A stretch of DNA of 8,658 nucleotides, taken from contig JAKQKF010000233.1 of the NCBI GenBank assembly GCA_029560815.1, positions 1-8,658 on the forward strand, read 5' to 3'. Of the stretch, positions 1 through 6,123 are shown piece by piece. The number at the start of each line of letters is the position of its first letter. Position 1 is the stretch's first letter. The notes below the pieces were generated by a model. That model was not told the origin of the DNA. It made no database searches and saw only the letters and a program-made list of their open reading frames with translations. Origin of the DNA: a bacterium (GTDB taxonomy: Bacteria > KSB1 > UBA2214). Both the position numbers and the translations under genes were made by a program.

Positions 1-138
1 GGAAATGACTGAGCAGCATTTTTCTTTTCGAATGGTTGGAAAAATTATCAAGATCATTCTCGGTAATCCAGAAACGCACAGAACAATCCTGATGACGTGT
101 ACAAAATTTTCTGAATAACGTAAAAACCAGGCACACCC

Positions 139-1641
139 ATGCCCCCCGAACCCAACAACACCTCCTCCATCATCAGCAAGGTCTGGTCCTTCTGCAATAC
201 CCTGCGCGACGACGGCGTCGGCTACGGCGACTATCTCGAGCAGCTCACCTTTCTCCTCTTCCTCAAAATGGCCGATGAGTACAGCAAGCCACCCCACAAT
301 CGCAGACTGCCTGTCCCTCCGGATTATAATTGGGAAAGTTTGAAGGCAAAAAGCGGCGCCGATCTGGAGGCGCATTACACAAAACTGCTGCTCGAACTCT
401 CCCGCGCCAAAGGCATCCTCGGCCAGATCTTCACCAAGAGCCAGAACAAGATCCAGGATCCGGCCAAGCTTTTCAAGCTGATCGACATGATCGACAGGGA
501 GCAGTGGAGCGCCATGGGCGCGGACGTGAAGGGCCAGATCTACGAGGGACTGCTGGAGAAAAACGCCGAGGACACCAAGAGCGGCGCGGGCCAGTATTTC
601 ACACCGCGAGCCCTGATCAGGGCTATGGTAGCCTGCGTCCGGCCGGAGCCGATGAAAACCATCGCCGATCCCGCCTGCGGCACCGGCGGATTCTTCCTCG
701 CCGCCTATGATTTCATCGCCGCAGCGGAGCATTACAGCCTGAGCCAGGATCAGAAAGAGTTCCTCAAACACAAAACCTTCTCCGGCAACGAGATCGTCGC
801 CGGCACCCGCCGCCTGGCGCTGATGAACCTCTTTCTCCACAACATCGGTGATTTCGACAGCGATACCTTTATCTCGCCGGCCGACGCCCTGGTGGCCGAT
901 ACCGGCCTGCGCGTCGACTATGTGCTGGCCAATCCGCCCTTCGGCAAAAAAAGCAGTATGACCTTCACCAACGACGAGGGCGAGCAGGAGAGCGACGACC
1001 TCACTTACAACCGCCAGGATTTCTGGGTCACCACCAGCAACAAGCAGCTCAACTTTGTCCAGCACATCCGCACCATGCTCAAATCCGACGGCCGCGCCGC
1101 GGTGGTGGTGCCCGACAATGTGCTCTTTGAAGGCGGCGCCGGCGAGACCGTGCGCAAGAAGCTGATGGCCACCACCAACCTCCACACCATCCTGCGCCTG
1201 CCCACCGGCGTGTTCTACAAGCAGGGCGTCAAGGCCAATGTGATCTTTTTCGATAACAAGCCCGCAGCCAAAGAGCCCTGGACGCGCGAGGTGTGGATCT
1301 ACGATTTCCGGACCAACATCCACTTCACCCTGAAGAAGAATCCCCTGCGCTTGGAAGATCTGGGCGATTTCATCGCCTGCTACTGCCCGGAGAACATCGC
1401 CAAGCGCAAGGAGAGCTGGCACCCCGAGTCCAATCCCGAGGGACGCTGGCGCCGCTTCACTTATGACGAGATCATTGCCCGCGACAAGACCAGCCTGGAT
1501 ATCACCTGGATCAAGGACAAAAGCCTGACCGATCTCGACAATCTCCCCGATCCGGATGTGCTGGCGGCCGAGATCATCGAGAATCTGGAGGCGGGGCTGG
1601 AGAGCTTCCGCGAAATCTATAGCACTTTGAACAAGGCGTGA
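139..1641 (+). CDS. hsdM: Type I restriction-modification system DNA methyltransferase subunit (N6-adenine), HsdM
   Basis: This 500-residue protein should transfer a methyl group from S-adenosylmethionine to adenine N6 in DNA, acting in the cytoplasm as the M subunit of a type I system. Residues ~8-165 are the helical HsdM N-terminal domain. The catalytic domain shows G-A-G-Q-Y-F-T-P-R at 149-157, the SAM-binding motif D-P-A-C-G-T-G-G at 177-184 and the catalytic N-P-P-F at 265-268. The C-terminus (~475-500) is a charged helix of the kind that contacts HsdS. Length is normal for the family, and both motifs are intact, so the gene looks functional. The start at 139 is the first ATG that preserves the N-terminal domain; only a weak AGG lies before it. 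Normal partners HsdS and HsdR do not follow; a PD-(D/E)XK-like gene does. Family assignment is certain; the partner is not. Confidence 0.96.
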   Translation: MPPEPNNTSSIISKVWSFCNTLRDDGVGYGDYLEQLTFLLFLKMADEYSKPPHNRRLPVPPDYNWESLKAKSGADLEAHYTKLLLELSRAKGILGQIFTKSQNKIQDPAKLFKLIDMIDREQWSAMGADVKGQIYEGLLEKNAEDTKSGAGQYFTPRALIRAMVACVRPEPMKTIADPACGTGGFFLAAYDFIAAAEHYSLSQDQKEFLKHKTFSGNEIVAGTRRLALMNLFLHNIGDFDSDTFISPADALVADTGLRVDYVLANPPFGKKSSMTFTNDEGEQESDDLTYNRQDFWVTTSNKQLNFVQHIRTMLKSDGRAAVVVPDNVLFEGGAGETVRKKLMATTNLHTILRLPTGVFYKQGVKANVIFFDNKPAAKEPWTREVWIYDFRTNIHFTLKKNPLRLEDLGDFIACYCPENIAKRKESWHPESNPEGRWRRFTYDEIIARDKTSLDITWIKDKSLTDLDNLPDPDVLAAEIIENLEAGLESFREIYSTLNKA

Positions 1642-1695
1642 TCAGGGGGCATGTTCACTCAGAACCACAAAAATCTGTCCGGAGAATGAATAAAA

Positions 1696-2793
1696 ATGGC
1701 CCCAAACTCACTTCTAGCCGCACTGACGCTTCGTCTGCATTCCCACCCGGAAAACATTGCCACCGAAGCACTATTACATATCTTGAACACACATTCGACA
1801 GCAGCGGAGGCCCTTGCATCGCTTCTCCACCACGCCGGGCTTCCGGAGTTGGGGCCACTCTACTTCCAATCCCAGGTTTATGGCGATAAAAAATCCATCC
1901 CTGACCTGGTTGGCACAGATGTGCTTGGACAGGAACGGCTGGTGATCGAAGCCAAGTTTTGGGCGCACCTAACTGATAAACAGCCTGAAATCTATCTTTC
2001 GCGTCTTGATCAGGAGCATCCATCAGTTCTTTTATTCATATGCCCGGAGAGCAGACAATCCGTTTTATGGGATCAGGTCACCCATCGTGCACAATCTTCA
2101 GGAACAAGGCTTTCTCAAGATGCCCGTTCTCACACGATTACCTGGGCTACGGCCGGAATCAGCACTTTCCTGGCCATCCTCAGCTGGAGGGCGCTCCTGG
2201 GCTCTATTGCTGCCGATGCCGCCGCGCATAATGATCAACTCTATTTGGCGGATGTAGGCCAACTGCAAGGGCTGTGTGAACGAATGGATAGCGAGGCCTT
2301 TTTACCCATCCGGCCTGAGGAACTCTCCCAGGAAATTGGCCGGCGAGTATCCCAGTATGCAGATTTGATTGATGACGCTGTAAATCGGCTCTCCAAAGAA
2401 GAATTCATCTCGATCAAGGGATTGGCTACAGGAGGCTCGCATGGCAGTTATGGCCGATTTTTTCGATATAAGGAAGATATCGGATGCTTCCTTAATTTTT
2501 CACCCCTTCTGTGGGCATCGCCTGGTACCTCTCCAATATGGCTTGAAATTAAGCTTTTCAGGGCTGCGATGAAGTGGATAACCACACCTCACCTGAAATC
2601 CGTAATACACCGCTGCAGTGCAGACAGGCCCAACCTGGTAACTGAATCGATGGGAAGTTGTCATCGTGCCATCTTGCTCGAGTGCGGCTCCGAAAAAGAC
2701 ATAGTAATTGCCAGTATTGTCCAGCAGACGATGGATTTTTTGGCACAAGTAGACGATGAAATACAAAAGGACAAGTCTATAGGGCGAGTTTAA
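1696..2793 (+). CDS. PD-(D/E)XK nuclease-like protein paired with HsdM
   Basis: A 365-residue protein I cannot assign to a named family. The N-terminal part looks like a restriction-endonuclease fold: a helix with E19/E24 (P-E-N-I-A-T-E-A-L), then P69-D70, a short strand and E85-A86-K87, matching the PD...(D/E)XK metal-binding signature, followed by a hydrophobic strand V-L-L-F-I at 111-115. Residues ~175-215 hold a conserved-looking D-V-G-Q-L...M-D...F-L-P block, and ~250-285 a G-S-Y-G-R-F-F...W-L-E region of unknown role. No helicase motifs and no paired target-recognition domains are visible, so it is neither HsdR nor HsdS. The start follows GGAG at 1681-1684; an in-frame stop just upstream excludes a longer form. 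It lies 54 bases after hsdM and is probably co-transcribed. Its base composition is visibly lower in GC than hsdM, suggesting separate acquisition. Nuclease activity is inferred from motifs only. Confidence 0.75.
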   Translation: MAPNSLLAALTLRLHSHPENIATEALLHILNTHSTAAEALASLLHHAGLPELGPLYFQSQVYGDKKSIPDLVGTDVLGQERLVIEAKFWAHLTDKQPEIYLSRLDQEHPSVLLFICPESRQSVLWDQVTHRAQSSGTRLSQDARSHTITWATAGISTFLAILSWRALLGSIAADAAAHNDQLYLADVGQLQGLCERMDSEAFLPIRPEELSQEIGRRVSQYADLIDDAVNRLSKEEFISIKGLATGGSHGSYGRFFRYKEDIGCFLNFSPLLWASPGTSPIWLEIKLFRAAMKWITTPHLKSVIHRCSADRPNLVTESMGSCHRAILLECGSEKDIVIASIVQQTMDFLAQVDDEIQKDKSIGRV

Positions 2794-2915
2794 TCACACT
2801 TGCACTCAACATTGCCTTGATGTCGGCCGCATAAATGCAGACTTTTACAGGGCAAGACGGAGGCGATCCGGCATTGCGATGAGGGGAGCGGAAGACTGCT
2901 CCAAATTCGCGGTCA

Positions 2916-2945
2916 TTGCAATAAATTCTGCATCATATCGATAAT
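2916..2945 (+). promoter_or_regulatory. Putative sigma-70-type promoter for the hicB-like gene
   Basis: TTGCAA (2916-2921) and GATAAT (2940-2945) are separated by 18 bases; the -10 matches consensus at five of six positions and the -35 at four. It lies about 40 bases before the HicB-like start codon. FCB-group organisms may use different promoter consensus sequences, so this is tentative. Confidence 0.4.
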
Positions 2946-2953
2946 TTTCGATA
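2936..2953 (+). promoter_or_regulatory. Inverted/direct repeat, possible operator of the hicB-like gene
   Basis: TATCGA (2936-2941) and TCGATA (2948-2953) are exact inverted repeats with a 6-base spacer; the same bases also form a direct repeat TCGATAA whose copies start exactly 10 bases apart (2938 and 2948), one helical turn. The site overlaps the putative -10 box. Toxin-antitoxin genes are often self-repressed through such sites, but the encoded HicB-like protein has no obvious DNA-binding domain, so the regulator is unknown. Confidence 0.35.
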
Positions 2954-2981
2954 AATTTGAGTGGATACACGGGAGATAATT

Positions 2982-3197
2982 ATGTCGAGAAAAGAATTCA
3001 ACGTTCTCATCGAACAGGATACCGAAGGATACTTTGTCGGGTCCGTGCCGGGATTGCCAGGCTGTCATACGCAGGCAAGGTCATTGGACGAACTCATGGC
3101 ACGCGTTCGGGAAGCCATCGAACTCTGCCTGGAAGTCAGACAGGAAGAAACGGTTCCCGCGGATTTCATCGGCGTTCAGCGCATCTGGATTGACTGA
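2982..3197 (+). CDS. HicB-family antitoxin-like protein (solitary)
   Basis: A 71-residue protein with the compact HicB/UPF0150 fold. It opens with an M-S-R-K-E-F-N-V-L-I strand, then E-Q-D-T-E-G-Y-F-V-G-S-V-P (11-23), the signature L-P-G-C-H-T-Q-A (25-32), and a helix D-E-L-M...A-I-E-L-C-L (36-50). It closes with F-I-G-V-Q-R-I at 62-68. In complete modules such proteins bind and neutralise the HicA mRNA-cleaving toxin. It ends straight after the core fold, with no added ribbon-helix-helix or HTH domain, so DNA binding is not expected. I chose the ATG at 2982 because GGGAG (2971-2975) sits seven bases before it; an in-frame ATG at 2961 would add seven unfamiliar residues and place that site inside the gene. 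No HicA is recognisable on either side, so it may be an orphan antitoxin or act on a toxin elsewhere. Confidence 0.85.
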   Translation: MSRKEFNVLIEQDTEGYFVGSVPGLPGCHTQARSLDELMARVREAIELCLEVRQEETVPADFIGVQRIWID

Positions 3198-3315
3198 AGG
3201 ATAATCAGCACCAAATATCTGGGGCGCCAGGATCTGACATTGATTGGCAAGCCTCTCCGAACTATCACAGAACTCCAGCCAGAGTGAAAATCCCCCTTTA
3301 AAGTTCCATTTCCGC

Positions 3316-3344
3316 TTGACACGAACAGCAGCATACACTATATT
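3316..3344 (+). promoter_or_regulatory. Putative sigma-70 promoter for the secreted Asp-box protein
   Basis: A perfect TTGACA (3316-3321), a 17-base spacer and TATATT (3339-3344, five of six matches to TATAAT) form the best promoter in the window. The next gene downstream begins at 3542, implying an untranslated leader of about 190 bases. Confidence 0.6.
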
Positions 3345-3529
3345 ACGATAGCTGTTTCCCGGGGCACCCTATCTGTATTGTTTCTGAAGCCATATTTCTC
3401 ACTGACCTCAACGGCGCACGCTGCTGACCGCACTTTGGACCGGACAGGATCTACACTCTTTTTTATGCGGTTCCATGCCTTGTCCATGGTTCATCCAGGC
3501 AAGGCCAGGTGCTTTTTCTATTTCAATCT

Positions 3530-3539
3530 GGGGGAGGAG
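3530..3539 (+). promoter_or_regulatory. Ribosome-binding site deciding the start at 3542
   Basis: GGGGGAGGAG lies two bases before the ATG at 3542. It is the strongest Shine-Dalgarno-like sequence in the window, although the purine run sits close to the start codon. It selects ATG 3542, which also begins a clean signal peptide, over the in-frame GTG at 3509, which would place this purine run inside the gene. Confidence 0.75.
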
Positions 3540-3541
3540 TT

Positions 3542-5884
3542 ATGAAAAGAGCTGCGCTGTTGTGGATGGTGATCCTCATTTGCAGCCCGGCCGCATTCGG
3601 ACAGTGGATCGACCAGCAGAGCAATTTACAGGACGGAATGTGTGTTTTCACCCTTGCTCCGGTGAGCGAGGAGGTCGTGTGGGCTTCAGGACTCGCTTAC
3701 TCGAATGCTGCGACTGAACACGGCAGCTTTTGCCGAACCCTGGACAGTGGCAATATATGGAGTGCGGCTGTTGCCCCCATCCCTGTTGGTACCGGCATCT
3801 GCAACATCACGGCGGTAAGTGCAGATGTTGCTTGGATCGGTGTGACTACAAGCGCGACCTCAGAAACTAACGATATATATAAAACCAGTGACGGCGGACA
3901 AACCTGGACCCGGCAGAGCAACGGATTGCCAGAAGTAAAGACCTTCCTGGACTTTGTTTATTTTTTTGACGCCAATGATGGCCTGGCAGTATTCGACCAG
4001 GATTCAAGCGGCTACAGCCCGATTTTCTATAGCCGTGACGGGGGTGCCAGCTGGACGCGCGTAGCCGATGCCGATAATGTTCCCATGCTTCCGAATGAAT
4101 TCGGATTAATCGGCAATTACTGCGTCGCCGGGGAATCTTTTTTCTGGGGTAGCTTGGGTGCTTCAACCGGAAGAATATTCCGGACCACTGACAGGGGAAA
4201 GAGCTGGAGTGTGCTCCAGACCCCTTTCACAGCATCTGAATATACTGTTGTCAGCCCCTCATTCAAGGATTCCATGACTGGCCTGGTGGTCGGTTTCACC
4301 GGCTCGGGCCCGAAAGGCATTGGCGTTACCCATGATGGCGGAGCAACCTGGCTGCCGGCTGTCATGCCTGAATTGCAGTTTGTCAGCAATGTCTATATTC
4401 CCGGCACAGAAGCGGGGTATATGCTGGCGGGAGAGGGCTCTGCCTTCACTCTCGATGGCGGTGCGACCTGGACACAAATTGACGATGCGATGAATTATAT
4501 GCCCTTTTTCACCTCCCGGACCACAGGTTGGTCGGGAGTTCAGGGAAATCCGGGCATACGCAAATGGCAGATTGGCCCATCCCCGGCCATCGGCTGCTAT
4601 CCGCTGACAGGGATGGATTTTGGCAGGCTCCATACCGGTCTGGAGAGCGCTGCCAGGAGCCTTTCAATCACCAACTACGGCCAGGATCCGCTGGTCATTT
4701 CGGAGATCATTCCGCCCGGTACAGCTTTCAAGCTGCATGATATTTTCCCCCTGCCCAGGACCCTCCAATCCCTGGAAACTGCCCGCATCAAGATCACCTT
4801 CATGCCTGCCGCAGGCGAGGTGATGCACGATTCTGTCGTATTCGTCAACAATGCACCCCTGGCTCCCCGGCATGCGGTTCAGCTGACTGGGGAGGGCATT
4901 GTGATCGACAAGGCCGAGTCCGACCGACTCTATGCGGTGACTGCAAGGAGTCTTTACACCCTCGATCCGGCCAGCGGAGTTGGAACCAAGATCGCCGACA
5001 TGACCCTGAACAGGGCTAACAGCCTGACCCTAAATCCGGCCAGCGGCGAACTGCTAGGGATAAGCACTACCACCACCGGCACCGAAATCCACGCGATCAG
5101 CGTCACCAATGGTCAGACAGTTCTGCTGCGATCCATACCCATCGGCTCAATGCGCGCCCTGGCCTTCAGGGCTGATACCCTGTTTGGCGCCTCTTTGTCC
5201 GGGGATTTCTACCGCATCAACCTGGCTACAGGGGAGGCGATCCTCGCCAGCAAGGCCCCGGGAATCAAGTACTACGGCCTGGCAGTCCACCCCTCCACAG
5301 GTGAGCTTTATGCATCGGCCTCCGGGGTCACCAAGGACCTGATCGTCAAAATCAATCCCGCCGACGGCGACACCACCCTGGTGGGTGCCACCGGCGACAA
5401 CACCCTTACCCCCGCCCTGGCCTTTTCTCCCACTGGAGTCCTCTACGGTTTCAAGGGCACAGCGACCATCACTATCATCACTATCGATCTGGCGACCGGC
5501 AAGGGAACGACTGTCGGCCCCACCGGCGTGGCCAGTGTACAGGGACTGGCCTGGTCTCCCAAGACTGTGGGCGTGGAGCAGCACACCCCTGCGGGTGAAC
5601 CTGTGCGCACATTCGCCCTGCTGCAGAATTATCCCAATCCCTTCAACGCGCAGACCTGCGTGGAGGTGACGGCGGCCAGGCCGGAGCAAGCCGAGGTCAT
5701 GATCTACAACCTGCTGGGTGAGCCAGTCGCTGCGCTGCATCGCGGTCTTCTCCAGGCGGGAAAACACAAGCTGATCTGGACGGGGAATGATGCGGCAGGA
5801 GGACAGGCGCCTACAGGGATCTATGTGATCAGGCTGACGGCCCCGGGCTTTACAGATTCAAGGAAGGTACTGCTGCTGCGCTGA
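3542..5884 (+). CDS. Secreted multidomain protein: Asp-box (BNR/YCF48-like) repeats, Hydin-like Ig domain, propeller, C-terminal sorting domain
   Basis: A 780-residue exported protein of unknown substrate. Residues 1-20 are a Sec signal peptide (M-K-R-A-A then a hydrophobic core, probable cut after A-F-G). Asp-box motifs of the form S-x-D-x-G-x-x-W recur around D68, D117, D166, D217, D265 and D305, mostly 48-51 residues apart, which predicts a beta-propeller like those of sialidases or the YCF48/HCF136 group. Residues ~352-453 resemble an ASPM/SPD-2/Hydin Ig domain (L-x-F-G...S-L-x-I-x-N-x-G...L-x-G-E-G). Residues ~460-665 show short repeats (L-Y-A-V..., L-Y-A-S..., L-Y-G-F..., D-P-A-S-G, D-L-A-T-G) consistent with a second propeller. 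The end, from N-Y-P-N-P-F-N at 696-702, is a FlgD-Ig-like/type A sorting module, closing with R-K-V-L-L-L-R. It has its own promoter and is followed by a terminator, so it is probably monocistronic. It carries no sialidase catalytic residues that I can identify; a binding or adhesion role is inference. Confidence 0.9.
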   Translation: MKRAALLWMVILICSPAAFGQWIDQQSNLQDGMCVFTLAPVSEEVVWASGLAYSNAATEHGSFCRTLDSGNIWSAAVAPIPVGTGICNITAVSADVAWIGVTTSATSETNDIYKTSDGGQTWTRQSNGLPEVKTFLDFVYFFDANDGLAVFDQDSSGYSPIFYSRDGGASWTRVADADNVPMLPNEFGLIGNYCVAGESFFWGSLGASTGRIFRTTDRGKSWSVLQTPFTASEYTVVSPSFKDSMTGLVVGFTGSGPKGIGVTHDGGATWLPAVMPELQFVSNVYIPGTEAGYMLAGEGSAFTLDGGATWTQIDDAMNYMPFFTSRTTGWSGVQGNPGIRKWQIGPSPAIGCYPLTGMDFGRLHTGLESAARSLSITNYGQDPLVISEIIPPGTAFKLHDIFPLPRTLQSLETARIKITFMPAAGEVMHDSVVFVNNAPLAPRHAVQLTGEGIVIDKAESDRLYAVTARSLYTLDPASGVGTKIADMTLNRANSLTLNPASGELLGISTTTTGTEIHAISVTNGQTVLLRSIPIGSMRALAFRADTLFGASLSGDFYRINLATGEAILASKAPGIKYYGLAVHPSTGELYASASGVTKDLIVKINPADGDTTLVGATGDNTLTPALAFSPTGVLYGFKGTATITIITIDLATGKGTTVGPTGVASVQGLAWSPKTVGVEQHTPAGEPVRTFALLQNYPNPFNAQTCVEVTAARPEQAEVMIYNLLGEPVAALHRGLLQAGKHKLIWTGNDAAGGQAPTGIYVIRLTAPGFTDSRKVLLLR

Positions 5885-5940
5885 GGAGGCTCCGCTGCGA
5901 AGAGGTACAGCGCTGCAATTTAATGGCGGCATAATGATAA

Positions 5941-5966
5941 CGCCCGGGGAAGGGATTCCCCGGGCG
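5941..5966. terminator. GC-rich hairpin terminator between convergent genes
   Basis: A perfect 11-base inverted repeat CGCCCGGGGAA / TTCCCCGGGCG with the loop GGGA (5952-5955). It is followed by TTTAT on the plus strand and by TTATCATT on the minus strand, so the T-tracts are short but present on both sides. It lies 56 bases after the plus-strand gene and 11 bases beyond the end of the minus-strand dehydrogenase remnant, which suits a bidirectional terminator. Confidence 0.8.
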
Positions 5967-5977
5967 TTTATGCAATA

Positions 5978-6094
5978 TCAGCTGATATAAACCGTCTTGA
6001 TATTGACGAACTCCTTGATGCCGTAATGGGAGAGCTCGCGGCCGTAACCGCTCATCAGCCGGCCGTCCGCCGGGTTGATCGATTGCAGGGCCAT
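5978..6094 (-). pseudogene. Remnant of succinate-semialdehyde dehydrogenase (aldehyde dehydrogenase family) with internal deletion
   Basis: A 38-codon ORF on the minus strand. Its last ~24 residues contain S-G-Y-G-R-E-L (15-21) and G-I-K-E-F-V-N-I-K-T-V (25-35), the highly characteristic C-terminus of NAD(P)-dependent succinate-semialdehyde dehydrogenases. Its first ~14 residues, M-A-L-Q-S-I-N-P-A-D-G-R-L-M, look like the N-terminus of the same enzymes (x-x-x-Q-S-I-N-P-A-T-G-x-x). A full enzyme has about 450-490 residues; the cofactor-binding core and the catalytic Cys and Glu are absent, so no enzyme can be made. The two ends are joined in frame with no stop. It starts 29 bases after the stop of the S51 peptidase gene and ends just before the terminator hairpin, so the complete gene was probably the last of that operon. 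It could alternatively reflect a collapsed assembly. The C-terminal match is strong, the N-terminal one moderate. Confidence 0.8.
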
Positions 6095-6123
6095 GACTCT
6101 CCGCCCGTCCTGGTAAAAAGTTT

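Larger units (their letters stand above)
3198..3541. other. 344-base non-coding region upstream of the secreted Asp-box protein
   Basis: No ORF here has recognisable coding content. I looked in both strands for a HicA toxin that should accompany the upstream HicB and found none. The stretch contains a near-consensus promoter (3316-3344), a roughly 190-base leader, a weak inverted repeat GCCTTG/CAAGGC (3477-3482 and 3500-3505) followed by a T-rich run at 3512-3516, and a strong purine-rich ribosome-binding site at 3530-3539. The weak hairpin is not convincing as a riboswitch or attenuator. Confidence 0.6.

Noticed and set aside
1655..2023. A 122-codon minus-strand open frame
   Set aside because: It overlaps the hsdM/nuclease-like junction in antisense, and the plus-strand reading has the PD-(D/E)XK motif and a ribosome-binding site.
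2885..2902. Possible terminator after the nuclease-like gene (GGAGC/GCTCC stem)
   Set aside because: The stem is only 5 bases with an 8-base loop and there is no T-tract.
3081..3338. An 85-codon minus-strand open frame overlapping the hicB-like gene
   Set aside because: Half of it is antisense to the clear HicB fold and the rest has no recognisable feature.
3509..3541. GTG start 11 codons upstream for the Asp-box protein
   Set aside because: The purine-rich ribosome-binding site at 3530-3539 lies inside that extension, and ATG 3542 begins a classical signal peptide.
3198..3541. Search for a HicA toxin after the hicB-like gene
   Set aside because: All frames are broken by stops and none shows the HicA G-S-H core or flanking strands.
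3542..3601. Lipoprotein signal in the Asp-box protein (Cys in the leader)
   Set aside because: The residues before that Cys (I-L-I) do not form a lipobox, which needs a small residue at -1.
5147..5767. A 206-codon minus-strand open frame opposite the Asp-box protein
   Set aside because: It lies wholly antisense to the better-supported secreted-protein gene and has no motif or ribosome-binding site.
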